DNA from: JANRKH01 sp964351245
GTDB lineage: Bacteria > Pseudomonadota > Alphaproteobacteria > Rickettsiales > Rickettsiaceae
Direction of reading: 5' to 3'
DNA: 31,901 nt
NCBI GenBank assembly: GCA_964351245.1
Contig: CAYGNF010000010.1
Location: forward strand, 1 to 31,901
In this document: piece after piece, positions 8,135 to 16,125 of the stretch
Position numbering within the stretch: position 1 is the stretch's first letter
How the letters are laid out: every line of letters begins with the position of its first letter
Notes under the pieces: model-generated
Databases searched by the model: none
The model's input: the letters and a program-made list of their open reading frames with translations, nothing else
What the model was told of the DNA's origin: nothing
Translations under genes and position numbers: made by a program

Positions 8135-8794
8135 CTATTGAGCAATAGGTATGCCAAGGCGCTGTATGTCTTTCTGAAATATCTCAAGCCCCTTATCTGT
8201 TAATGGATGAGAATATAATTGATTAATTAATTTAAAGGACATAGTTGCAGCATCGGCCCCAGCTTTTGCAACTGCGAGTACATGCTCTGTAGATCTTATC
8301 GAAGCCGCCAATATGTTGGTTTGAATAATGGGATAATTTGCATATATATGCTTTATATCTTTTATTAAATTAATGCCGCTTTCTCCTGTATCTTCTAATC
8401 TTCCTACAAAGGGAGAAATATAAGTTGCACCAGATTTTGCAGCTAGTAAAGCTTGATTAGCAGAGAAACATAAAGTGATGTTTGTTTTGCGGCCTTGTTG
8501 TGTAAAAAATTGACAAGCCTTTAATCCATGCTGCGTTACAGGAAGCTTAAGAGTGACATTATCTGCAATAGAAAGTAGTGCTGAGCCCTCGGAAATCATA
8601 TTATCATATTCTTCTGCAAACACCTCCGCACTGACATCGCAAGAAGCAATATCACATATTTGTTTTATTAATTGCATAGGATTTGATGCAGATTGCCCAA
8701 TTAATGTAGGATTAGTAGTAATGCCTCCAAGAATTCCTAACTCAAGCACCTGCTCAATCTCTCTTAAATTTACACTATCTAAAAATATCTTCAT
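8135..8794 (-). CDS. tal: transaldolase, short TalC/Fsa-type subfamily
   Basis: Transaldolase moves a dihydroxyacetone unit between sugar phosphates in the non-oxidative pentose phosphate pathway, supplying erythrose 4-phosphate and ribose precursors. The 219-residue size and MKIFLD opening are typical of the short class that also includes fructose-6-phosphate aldolase. Motifs: GITTNPTL (24-31), the Schiff-base lysine Lys83 in NVTLKLPVT, SPFVGRLED (127-135) and the phosphate-binding QTNILAASIR segment. Phe in SPFVGR, rather than the Tyr of E. coli FSA, favours true transaldolase over aldolase activity; this is an inference. The ATG at 8794 has no clear ribosome-binding site. The gene stands between tilS and the flagellar fliJ, with 253- and 96-base gaps, so it may be its own transcription unit. 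Confidence 0.93.
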   Translation of the reverse strand: MKIFLDSVNLREIEQVLELGILGGITTNPTLIGQSASNPMQLIKQICDIASCDVSAEVFAEEYDNMISEGSALLSIADNVTLKLPVTQHGLKACQFFTQQGRKTNITLCFSANQALLAAKSGATYISPFVGRLEDTGESGINLIKDIKHIYANYPIIQTNILAASIRSTEHVLAVAKAGADAATMSFKLINQLYSHPLTDKGLEIFQKDIQRLGIPIAQ

Positions 8795-8890
8795 ATTATC
8801 TACACTATTGATTGTTATGTTATAAGCAAGATTTCATTCATAAGCAACCAAAACAAAGAATCGATATATAATGATGAGAGATCCACTTCC

Positions 8891-9301
8891 CTACATTACA
8901 TTATGGGACTTAAGTCTGACCATCTCGTTTGTTGACTTGATAGTATCTTTTTTCTCTGCTTCGAATTTCTTTTTTTGAATATTTGCATCCACAATCTCAA
9001 AGCGCTTCAGCTCCTCAAAATACCCCCTGATCTCTTCTTGAATTTTTGCGCCCTCCTTTTGCACTTGCTTTAATTTTGATAATAATGCAGATTTTTTAGT
9101 ATTTGCGTGGCGTATAAAATATTCTAAATTCCTTGTATATTCAGTACCGTAAAAAACCTCAGCTTCTTTTTGTATCTGAGAATTCAATAGAGCGATTTCG
9201 TGTGCTACTTGCTCTGCCTCAAGATCTAGTACCTTCTTGTTCCATATAGACAAATCTAATTTTTTTTTTGAGAGTTTTATTAAGCTCTTAATTGCCTTCA
9301 T
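8891..9301 (-). CDS. fliJ: FliJ-like flagellar export protein
   Basis: FliJ is the small coiled-coil stalk that sits in the FliI ATPase ring and engages the export gate FlhA. The 136-residue product is highly charged and almost entirely helical, with two long heptad-rich helices (about 20-60 and 70-125), the size and layout of FliJ. Sequence conservation in this family is low, so the call leans on its place directly after fliI. ATG 9301 overlaps the fliI 3' end by 14 bases, implying translational coupling; a TTG two codons upstream is an alternative start. Confidence 0.75.
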   Translation of the reverse strand: MKAIKSLIKLSKKKLDLSIWNKKVLDLEAEQVAHEIALLNSQIQKEAEVFYGTEYTRNLEYFIRHANTKKSALLSKLKQVQKEGAKIQEEIRGYFEELKRFEIVDANIQKKKFEAEKKDTIKSTNEMVRLKSHNVM

Positions 9302-10637
9302 TGCCAAGCTCTAATATCTGCGCAAGCTTTGTAAAGCTTTCGCTCATACTCATATATTCATCAGGATTTTGTCTTAGAAAATCTTCAATCAGAGGAAAAT
9401 ATTTAATAGCGTAATCTACATCTCTATCTGCGCCGCTTTTGTAAGCTCCTATCCTTACCATATCAGACATATCATTATATGTTGCCAGCAATCTTCTTGC
9501 GCTTTGTAAAATGAAATTTTCTCTGGAAGTGTTGCATTTAGGAAGAGACCTTGAGACTGATTTCAGTACATCTACGGCAGGATATCTTCCTCGTTCAAAA
9601 ATATTTCTATCAAGTACTATATGCCCATCTATTATACTACGCACAGAATCGCTAATAGGCTCATTCTGATCGTCCCCTTCCACAAGAACGGTAAAAAGAC
9701 CGGTAATATCGCCCTTTTCAATGCCCGGGCCAGCTCTTTCAAGCAATTTTGGCATTTCACTAAATACTGAAGGTGTATAGCCTTTATTTGCTGGCATCTC
9801 TCCTGCTGCAAGGCCTATATCCCGCTGAGCCATCGCAAGCCTTGTTACTGAATCCATAATACATAACACTTCTCTTCCTTGGTCTCTAAAATACTCTGCT
9901 ACACTCATTGTAAGATAAGCTGCTCTTTTTCGCATTAATGCAGGTTCATCGCTTGTAGCTACAATAACTATTGCATTTTTGAGGCCATCATCTCCTAGAT
10001 ATTCCTGTATGAATTCTTGTACCTCTCTACCTCTTTCTCCAATTAATCCAATAACTTTAATATCGGTCTTAGAATATTTGGTCAGCATAGAAATAAGTAC
10101 AGATTTACCAATACCACTACCAGCAAATATACCCATTCTTTGGCCCTGGCAACAACTTGTAAAGCAATCAAGCGCTTTGACCCCAAGATCTATCTTGGGT
10201 CCAAGGCGTCTTCTTTTTTGGGGATTGGGCGGGGGCGAGTTTAAAAAATATGGCTTATCTCCAAATGCTAATAACCCCTTATCATCTAATGGATGTGCAA
10301 AAGCATTTAAAATTCTACCACGCCAAGACTCATCTGGCCATATGGCATTTTCACTTGTGGTGACAATTACTTTACTACCCAGACCCACTCCTTCAGTTTC
10401 TCCATAAGGCAATAAAATCACTATATTATCTTTCAGCGCAATAACTTCAGCAAGCATTTCGGGCATTTGAGAAGATGTTTTAGATACTAGGCATTTAGTG
10501 CCAATAGTAACAAAATCAGATAAACCCTTCGCTTCTATCACAATGCCTCTTACAGCAACTACAGTACCTACTAACTTTATAGTAGCGACATTGCTTAGAG
10601 CTTGATTGAGGGATTTAATTCTAGATAATATTTCCAT
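9288..10637 (-). CDS. fliI: flagellum-specific ATPase FliI
   Basis: FliI is the hexameric ATPase at the base of the flagellar type III export apparatus, energising substrate unloading. The 449 residues contain an F1-beta-like N-domain (1-100), Walker A GSGIGKS at 173-179, the IGERGREVQEF segment, Walker B LCIMDS near 258-263, and the FliI/SctN signature AAGEMPANKGYTPSVF. Length and C-terminal SESFTKLAQIL region are normal. Its ATG overlaps the stop codon of the EAL gene by one base (TAATG), and its own 3' end overlaps fliJ, so the three are one tightly coupled unit. FliI rather than a virulence SctN is supported by the flagellar neighbours. Confidence 0.95.
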   Translation of the reverse strand: MEILSRIKSLNQALSNVATIKLVGTVVAVRGIVIEAKGLSDFVTIGTKCLVSKTSSQMPEMLAEVIALKDNIVILLPYGETEGVGLGSKVIVTTSENAIWPDESWRGRILNAFAHPLDDKGLLAFGDKPYFLNSPPPNPQKRRRLGPKIDLGVKALDCFTSCCQGQRMGIFAGSGIGKSVLISMLTKYSKTDIKVIGLIGERGREVQEFIQEYLGDDGLKNAIVIVATSDEPALMRKRAAYLTMSVAEYFRDQGREVLCIMDSVTRLAMAQRDIGLAAGEMPANKGYTPSVFSEMPKLLERAGPGIEKGDITGLFTVLVEGDDQNEPISDSVRSIIDGHIVLDRNIFERGRYPAVDVLKSVSRSLPKCNTSRENFILQSARRLLATYNDMSDMVRIGAYKSGADRDVDYAIKYFPLIEDFLRQNPDEYMSMSESFTKLAQILELGNEGN

Positions 10638-11839
10638 TATTTTTTATTCCATGATCTATAATTTAATGCGGGAGAGAAAAAATTACCCTGCATATAATCT
10701 ACATTCATCTCTACTAGTTGATTTGCTATAGATTCACTCTCAACAAATTCTGCTACAGTTTTACATCCGAGCTCTTCAGATGTTTTGATCAGCATCTCCA
10801 CTAAGGCCCTATTTTTACAATTCTCGTCTAATCCCCTAATAAAGCACCCATCAATTTTTATTATATCAATAGCGTAATCTCTGATATGATTAAATGATGT
10901 ATATCCTACTCCAAAATCATCTAACGCAATCATACATCCCATGGATTTTGCGGAGTCAACAAAGTATTTTGTAGATTCAAAATTATCATTAAATGCAGTT
11001 TCTGTAATTTCTATTATCATTCTTGATCCAGCTTTTGATGCAGAGATGAGGCCTAAAATATGCTCTGAAATCATGGGATCTTGAATTGCTATACTAGAGA
11101 TATTGACAGAGAGTCTTAGTGAGTCATATGCTTTCAATTCTCGAGTTGCCATTTCAAAAACATATTGATCTACATTTGTGATATATCCATATTTTTCAGC
11201 AAGAAGTATATATCTACCTACTGAGTACATATTAGATTTCAGGTTATTCAGACGTAGCAAGCATTCATGGTAGGCTATCTCCCCAGTACCACATGTAACA
11301 ACTGGCTGAAATGCAAAACATGCTAATTTAGAATCCAGAGCATACTTCAACTCTTGCAAAAGCTTATATTCTTCTAATGTTTTACTTGCAATATCATAAC
11401 TATCAATAAAATGAAATATAGAGCGTTGATCAAAATAATAATTATCTCCAGAAAGAAGCATCATAGAATCACGCAAGGAGCCCAGAGATGAAACTACAGT
11501 GGCAGAAATTCTTACATCAAGAAAAATATCGTTATTTATCTTAGACATTAATTCGCCTCTAACATACATACTAAGCTCATGTAGCTTAGCTTTTGTAATT
11601 TCTTTCATTAGATAGTAGTAATGCTTATCGTACTCATATATAGTACCAATGATTTTATCTCGCATAGAGGCGTTAATTGACTGCGCAATAACTGCGCCAA
11701 TCTGATACAAATTCTCCGGAGTGTGCGAAACTGCAAGTTGCTCAAAATTTTTGATAGTAATTTGAGTTACTGAGTATTGTTCTTGGGAGTGCTTTTGTGC
11801 ATCTTCTATTTTTTTTATAAAGGCAACAAAGCTACTCAT
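10637..11839 (-). CDS. EAL-domain protein, probable c-di-GMP phosphodiesterase
   Basis: EAL proteins hydrolyse cyclic di-GMP to pGpG. Residues from about 165 to 395 form an EAL domain with the catalytic set apparently complete: Gln178 (FQPVV), Glu192 (ECLLR, standing for EALLR), Asn246 (VNIS), Glu277 (EITE), Asp307/Asp308 (ALDDFGVG), Lys328 (IKID), Glu364 or Glu367 (VAEFVE) and Gln384 (QGNFFSPA). Residues 1-160 are soluble, lack GGDEF motifs and may be a diverged sensor or degenerate GGDEF-like region. No membrane segment is seen. The stop codon shares one base with the fliI start, linking synthesis of this enzyme directly to that of the export ATPase. Whether it is an active enzyme or a c-di-GMP receptor cannot be settled from sequence, but nothing essential appears missing. 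Confidence 0.9.
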   Translation of the reverse strand: MSSFVAFIKKIEDAQKHSQEQYSVTQITIKNFEQLAVSHTPENLYQIGAVIAQSINASMRDKIIGTIYEYDKHYYYLMKEITKAKLHELSMYVRGELMSKINNDIFLDVRISATVVSSLGSLRDSMMLLSGDNYYFDQRSIFHFIDSYDIASKTLEEYKLLQELKYALDSKLACFAFQPVVTCGTGEIAYHECLLRLNNLKSNMYSVGRYILLAEKYGYITNVDQYVFEMATRELKAYDSLRLSVNISSIAIQDPMISEHILGLISASKAGSRMIIEITETAFNDNFESTKYFVDSAKSMGCMIALDDFGVGYTSFNHIRDYAIDIIKIDGCFIRGLDENCKNRALVEMLIKTSEELGCKTVAEFVESESIANQLVEMNVDYMQGNFFSPALNYRSWNKK

Positions 11840-11878
11840 TTATTAAGCACCAAATGCATATATATAGAGTTTTATTGG

Positions 11879-11906
11879 ATATTAGGTTATGTTCTTATCT
11901 TTTCAA
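11879..11906 (-). promoter_or_regulatory. candidate promoter of the EAL-fliI-fliJ unit
   Basis: On the minus strand TTGAAA (11901-11906) and TAATAT (11879-11884) are 16 bases apart and lie about 40 bases before the EAL start. The match is partial and the region is very AT-rich, so this is only a candidate. Confidence 0.3.
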
Positions 11907-11978
11907 GAAAAAACGTGTACTACAAAATGACTTTATTTATAATTAAATACGCTCATTAAAAAATATCATCATTAGAGA

Positions 11979-12755
11979 TTATTGAGTCTTGAGTATTTTT
12001 GTCACAGCTTGTTTCTCCAATTCTCCAATCTCTGAAATAAAAGACGTAGCACCAGAAAAGGCCCGCTGTGATTCTATTGTTTGCGCAATGATTCTAGTAG
12101 GATTGACATTAGATCCTCTTAGAGCTCCACTTATTAATGTAAAATCATCCAGTGGTATTTCTGCGACAGTTGCTTTGTATAATCCCTCTCCTTCTTTAAT
12201 TAATGTATTTCTATCTTCTACAAAAAATATACCTATTCTACCCACTTCCTCATCATCAGCAATGATAGAGCCATTAGATAAAACGCTGATACTTCGAGCT
12301 TCGACTGGTATTTCAATTCCATCATCATTGGTTGATAATAGAGCATGACCATTAGCATTCACCACTAAACCATCTTGATTTCTAAAAAACGTATCCGAAA
12401 CAATCAGTCTCTGGCCCTTTGGAGTCATGATTTTAAGATATTGGTGATTTTCTGCCACAGATACATCAAGAGGATTATTGGTATTTTTCAACGGTCCTAA
12501 TTCTCCTGTTTTATACATGCCTTTTGTCTCAACAAACTGAGTATTTGTTGCTACAGATTTGCCGGCTGTACTTGCGCGCAAAAGCAATGCATCTTCTTCG
12601 TATCCTATGGTATTTATATTTGCGGCATTATTGGCAACCATCTCCATATTTTGTTTTCTAGCAATTTGACTAGATACAGAGATATAAAATGCATTGTTTG
12701 CATATATCTGATTAGACAAAAACAGCGCACTAAATAATATAATTAGTTTTTTCAT
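11979..12755 (-). CDS. flgF: flagellar basal-body rod protein FlgF with N-terminal signal-peptide-like extension
   Basis: FlgF is a proximal rod protein of the flagellar basal body. The 258-residue product has the rod/hook N-terminal motif VANNAANINTIGYEED, the central EVGRIGIFFVEDRNTLIKEGEGLYKA segment typical of FlgF, and the C-terminal rod/hook helix GSNVNPTRIIAQTIESQRAF. Unusually, a stretch that looks like a Sec signal peptide (MKKLIILFSALFLSNQIYA, cleavage after Ala19) precedes the expected FlgF start. Rod proteins normally have no cleavable signal because the flagellar type III system exports them. A TTG at residue 13 (12719) could be an alternative start that removes most of the hydrophobic core. 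Neither start has a Shine-Dalgarno. The gene is divergent from fliL and separated by 139 bases from the EAL gene downstream. Confidence 0.88.
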   Translation of the reverse strand: MKKLIILFSALFLSNQIYANNAFYISVSSQIARKQNMEMVANNAANINTIGYEEDALLLRASTAGKSVATNTQFVETKGMYKTGELGPLKNTNNPLDVSVAENHQYLKIMTPKGQRLIVSDTFFRNQDGLVVNANGHALLSTNDDGIEIPVEARSISVLSNGSIIADDEEVGRIGIFFVEDRNTLIKEGEGLYKATVAEIPLDDFTLISGALRGSNVNPTRIIAQTIESQRAFSGATSFISEIGELEKQAVTKILKTQ

Positions 12756-12778
12756 ATGTTAGTTTGTAAACAATATAC

Positions 12779-12807
12779 TTGTTAAAATTAAAGTCTTAAC
12801 ATACTAT
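12779..12807 (+). promoter_or_regulatory. candidate promoter of the fliL-fliM run
   Basis: TTGTTA (12779-12784) and TACTAT (12802-12807) are separated by exactly 17 bases, about 80 bases before the fliL ATG, in the divergent flgF-fliL gap. Each hexamer matches four of six consensus positions. No sigma-28 or sigma-54 motif was recognised. Confidence 0.35.
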
Positions 12808-12887
12808 CAAACTCTTAGAGAAATTTCTATAGATTTCACAAAAATTATGTTCATCATCTTCTACAACACACTTACAGAGTGATAATT

Positions 12888-13448
12888 ATGGCTGAAAAAA
12901 ATTTACAACAAGACTTAAGTACTAATGATGTCAATGATAATGCCGGAGCATCTAATGAGGAAGCATCAGAAGTAGTAGCAGAAGGGTCTACTTATAAAGG
13001 AAAAAAAATACTATTATTGCTTGTACCTATGATTATAGGAATAATCAGTGCCACAATCTATATATTATTCAGTTTATATAGCTCATCAGGAACATCAACG
13101 AACGATGAGCACAAGGCGACTACTGAGAAAGGGGGGCCGGAATACTACTTTATCGATATGAATAATATGATAGTAACAATATCCTCTAGCGCAGATATGA
13201 AAAAAAATTACCTCAAATTATCTTTATCTATGCAGGTCAAAACACAAGATGCGGAAACTGTAATAAATCAAAAGTTACCTATAATCAATGATAGTTTTCA
13301 GACTTTTTTGAAAGAACTTAGAAGGGCAGATCTATCTGGATCTGCCGGGGTAATTATGCTGAAAGCACAATTGCTTAAAAGAGTAAATGCTATTATTGCG
13401 CCTCAAGAGGTCTTAGATATTTTATTTAAAGAAATAATTTTGAGTTAG
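12888..13448 (+). CDS. fliL: flagellar basal body-associated protein FliL
   Basis: FliL is a single-pass inner-membrane protein that surrounds and supports the stator units. The 186-residue protein has an acidic cytosolic N-terminus (1-36), one membrane helix (about 41-65), a short linker, and a periplasmic FliL domain starting YYFIDMNNMIVTI, with the NYLKLSLSMQV strand and a C-terminal VLDILFKEIILS ending as in other FliL proteins. ATG 12888 is preferred; a GTG at 12879 in frame would add three residues. It leads the plus-strand flagellar run and ends 3 bases before fliM. Confidence 0.92.
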   Translation: MAEKNLQQDLSTNDVNDNAGASNEEASEVVAEGSTYKGKKILLLLVPMIIGIISATIYILFSLYSSSGTSTNDEHKATTEKGGPEYYFIDMNNMIVTISSSADMKKNYLKLSLSMQVKTQDAETVINQKLPIINDSFQTFLKELRRADLSGSAGVIMLKAQLLKRVNAIIAPQEVLDILFKEIILS

Positions 13449-13451
13449 TCT

Positions 13452-14387
13452 ATGGCCAAAAGCACCCAAAAACCTCGCCAAGAAATTGACAAAAAAAATG
13501 TAGGTCTCAAAGCTTTACTAGATAAAGCTCTGGAGTCTTACGAAAAACTCCCGATGCTCGAAATTGTTTTTGAGAAGCTGGTAAAACTTCTCACTACTGC
13601 AGTAAGAAACCTAACTGCAGAAACAGTTGACATATCTATAAAAGAGTCAGATTCGCAAAGATTTTCATCATATTATAAGACTATTAACCCTCCATGCTCC
13701 ATCGTGGTATTTAAGGTGGTAGAGTGGGATAATTTGGGCTTGATAGTAATGGATAACTCAATAGTATACTCTCTACTGGATTTGCTATTTGGCGGCAAAA
13801 AAAAAGAACAATTCAAAAAGCCAGATGTTAGAAATTATACATATATAGAGCAAGCTCTGATACGCCAGATTGGTGAGGTTATGCTTGTAGAGCTGAGCGC
13901 AGCATTTGATTCATTAAGTCCAGCAACTTGCGTATTCGAAAGATTAGAAAGTAATCCTAATTTTGCAGCAATCGCAAGACCAGGTGATGCAGTTATACTA
14001 CTAAAGCTAAATATAGATTTGGGTGGTAAGGGTGGTATTGTAGATTTTATAATACCTTATGCTACATTAGAACCTATAAAAAATCTATTACAACGAGTGT
14101 CTCTTGGTGAGCAATTTGGCTCCGATACAACATGGGAGGAAAGCCTGATAGAAAAGATTTACGATGTAGAGTTGCCGATTGAAGCAGTAATAGTAGATAA
14201 GCCCATTTCTCTTAGTGGACTTACAAAACTTAAGATAGGAGATACAATTACCACATCATACAAAGAAAAGGATGATGTATTTATTAGATGCGGGGATATA
14301 AATCTTTTGATGGGTCAAGTCGGGAAATGCCAAGAAAAAGTAGCTATTAATATTACAAAAAAATGCGAGGATCTGAAGCGATCATGA
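13452..14387 (+). CDS. fliM: flagellar motor switch protein FliM
   Basis: FliM forms the middle of the C-ring and, in chemotactic bacteria, binds phosphorylated CheY. The 311-residue protein has a FliM middle domain (about 35-220) with LLFGG at 111-115 in place of the usual GGxG loop region and the YTYIEQALIRQI helix, then a C-terminal SpoA domain (about 225-305: VELPIEAVIVDKPISLSGL, LKIGDTI, FIRCGDINLLMGQVG). The N-terminus is poorly conserved: only QEID (10-13) recalls the CheY-binding EIDALL motif, with KKN replacing ALL. No chemotaxis gene is in view. The TGA stop overlaps the next ATG (ATGA), and fliL ends 3 bases upstream, so it sits inside an operon. Confidence 0.93.
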   Translation: MAKSTQKPRQEIDKKNVGLKALLDKALESYEKLPMLEIVFEKLVKLLTTAVRNLTAETVDISIKESDSQRFSSYYKTINPPCSIVVFKVVEWDNLGLIVMDNSIVYSLLDLLFGGKKKEQFKKPDVRNYTYIEQALIRQIGEVMLVELSAAFDSLSPATCVFERLESNPNFAAIARPGDAVILLKLNIDLGGKGGIVDFIIPYATLEPIKNLLQRVSLGEQFGSDTTWEESLIEKIYDVELPIEAVIVDKPISLSGLTKLKIGDTITTSYKEKDDVFIRCGDINLLMGQVGKCQEKVAINITKKCEDLKRS

Positions 14388-14881
14388 TACTATTAGATCT
14401 AATTTTGATTATTATTACCGCTGCTTCAGTAGTATCTAGCATAATACTAAATAGAAGAATGTTAGTAATACAGCAGCACAGAGTGGAGATGCTAAAAATG
14501 CTCAGAGATTTTGATTCTGCGGTTGCAAGATCTGAGTCTGCAATTGGTACAATACAAAAACTCTTTAATGAAACAAGTCACTACATTACAAATACACAGA
14601 ATAATATTAACAAAAAAAGTGAAGATCTGCATTTTTTATTTAATACAGCAGATAAATTATCCGATGAACTGGAGATAATAATAGCTTCTGGCAATAGAGT
14701 ATGCGGCAAATTAGTAGATACGCTGTCAGAAGTTAAAAAATGGGGTAGCAAAGATATTGATGCCGACTCTACTAAAGAAGACATTGTAGGTACTATTGAT
14801 TTAGAGCAGGCTAATAAAACTATTGATATACTTCAAGATAGTTATGCTCAAATGCAGATACACAAAAAAAGAGTTGGGTAA
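14384..14881 (+). CDS. DUF6468-like membrane-anchored protein of the flagellar operon
   Basis: I believe this is the alphaproteobacterial protein annotated as DUF6468 that commonly follows fliM, but I recognise it mainly by position and layout. The 165 residues begin with one membrane helix (1-22, MILLDLILIIITAASVVSSI), then basic NRR residues, followed by a cytosolic coiled-coil helix (about 27-105) and a mixed tail. ATG 14384 was chosen because it overlaps the fliM stop as ATGA; an ATG at 14363 would add seven residues. The short NRR after the helix suggests that the C-terminal coil is in the cytosol. Its role is unknown; the location suggests motor or stator assembly. Confidence 0.75.
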   Translation: MILLDLILIIITAASVVSSIILNRRMLVIQQHRVEMLKMLRDFDSAVARSESAIGTIQKLFNETSHYITNTQNNINKKSEDLHFLFNTADKLSDELEIIIASGNRVCGKLVDTLSEVKKWGSKDIDADSTKEDIVGTIDLEQANKTIDILQDSYAQMQIHKKRVG

Positions 14882-14884
14882 ATT

Positions 14885-15613
14885 ATGAGAGTGAATTATT
14901 TCTCAATAATGATTACAACTGGTATGATGCTTGGACTAATCAAAATTACACATTTACTTGATAAAATCATTACACAAAAAAGTGATGATAATGCATATGT
15001 GTCTAATTTAATGACAGTAAATTATGCTCATGCAGCAAAGAAATCTACCAGCGCAGATAAATCCAAAAATAAAAATGATCCGCATAATGAAGATAAAACA
15101 AATTCTCCAGGATTTAAACCTCCGGGCCAAGATTTAAATCAGGCTCAGCAATACTCCAACCCTTATGAAACAAATTTTCTAAGTAAAGGATATACAGAAG
15201 AAGAACTCAAAGTGTTGATGGATCTCTCAAAAAGAAGAGACGATCTTGATAAATATCAGCAACAGCTCACTCTTAAAGAGAGCTTTCTCAAAGCCGCAGA
15301 AGATAAAATAGCATCTCAGACAAAAGACTTACAAGCGATGGAGGTAAAGATTAATGCCTTGATGGCTCAATTAGCAGAAAAAAGCAACATGAGAATAAAG
15401 AGTCTTGCCAAAATATACGAGAACATGAAAGCATCAGAGGCTGCAACAATTTTTGATGCTCTAGAGATGCCATTATTACTTGAAATAGTGAGAAATATGA
15501 AAGAGCAAAAAGTTGCGCCTATTATAGCTCAAATCAATCCTCAAAAAGCCAAAGAAATATCTCTGGAGTTTGCAAAAATCTCAGATAGTATGGGCGAAAT
15601 GAGATCAAAATGA
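14885..15613 (+). CDS. MotE-like flagellar protein
   Basis: The 242-residue protein has an N-terminal hydrophobic segment (about 6-28), a low-complexity linker rich in Lys, Asn, Asp and Pro (about 50-95), a coiled coil (about 105-180), and a C-terminal MgtE-N-like helical domain (about 180-235, SLAKIYENMKASEAATIFDAL and following). This is the architecture of the MotE family, described in rhizobia as a periplasmic chaperone for the motor protein MotC and common next to fliM in alphaproteobacteria. Here it could assist a stator protein, but no motC is in view. It starts 3 bases after the preceding gene and its TGA overlaps the next ATG (ATGA), which places it firmly in the operon. Confidence 0.8.
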   Translation: MRVNYFSIMITTGMMLGLIKITHLLDKIITQKSDDNAYVSNLMTVNYAHAAKKSTSADKSKNKNDPHNEDKTNSPGFKPPGQDLNQAQQYSNPYETNFLSKGYTEEELKVLMDLSKRRDDLDKYQQQLTLKESFLKAAEDKIASQTKDLQAMEVKINALMAQLAEKSNMRIKSLAKIYENMKASEAATIFDALEMPLLLEIVRNMKEQKVAPIIAQINPQKAKEISLEFAKISDSMGEMRSK

Positions 15614-16098
15614 TACGTAGTACAAAAGAAACTCAGAATTTACCTAACTCTAATCTTTCTTTTGTCTCGCTTTATTTATTTATTTTAATTTTATTTCTTT
15701 TGCTATCGAGAATATCGCATCACTCATCGCCTGATGATTCGTTTAAACGCCTTGTATCTTCTATTAAATCTCAGGATTCAGTGGTGGATTTAAAAAACAT
15801 AGGAAAAATAGTGATGCTTCATAGACCTGAAATATCTTATCGAGGGTGTCTCATGGCACAAAATAAACTATGCAAAGAATTGGTAGATATGATAAATTTA
15901 TCTGTATCACACCTGCATAATAATAAACAATTCTCAAATTTTCGCCTGAAGATTGAGAATGGAGATACAAAATTGAGCGCAAGAGATATTGCTATTATGC
16001 TCAGAGAGCTCAAGGAGGGTTTTGATGCAAGGATTAATCTAGAATTTATTGACCTAAATACTTTAAATCCCTTATACATCAATATTGTACGCAATTAG
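15610..16098 (+). CDS. unrecognised single-pass membrane protein in the flagellar operon
   Basis: I do not recognise this 162-residue protein. It has a short cytosolic N-terminus, one membrane helix (about 17-37), and a presumably periplasmic domain of about 125 residues with two cysteines nine residues apart (in YRGCLMAQNKLCKE) that could pair. The C-terminal stretch FRLKIENGDTKLSARD, followed by a helix and the strand ARINLEFIDL, faintly resembles the strand-helix-strand start of an OmpA/MotB peptidoglycan-binding domain, but the GHTD-type motif is absent. Its ATG overlaps the stop of the MotE-like gene (ATGA), so the two are translated together and a stator- or rod-related role is possible. 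Confidence 0.7.
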   Translation: MIRSTKETQNLPNSNLSFVSLYLFILILFLLLSRISHHSSPDDSFKRLVSSIKSQDSVVDLKNIGKIVMLHRPEISYRGCLMAQNKLCKELVDMINLSVSHLHNNKQFSNFRLKIENGDTKLSARDIAIMLRELKEGFDARINLEFIDLNTLNPLYINIVRN

Positions 16099-16125
16099 CA
16101 TCAAGACAAAAGTTAGCAGAAACAT

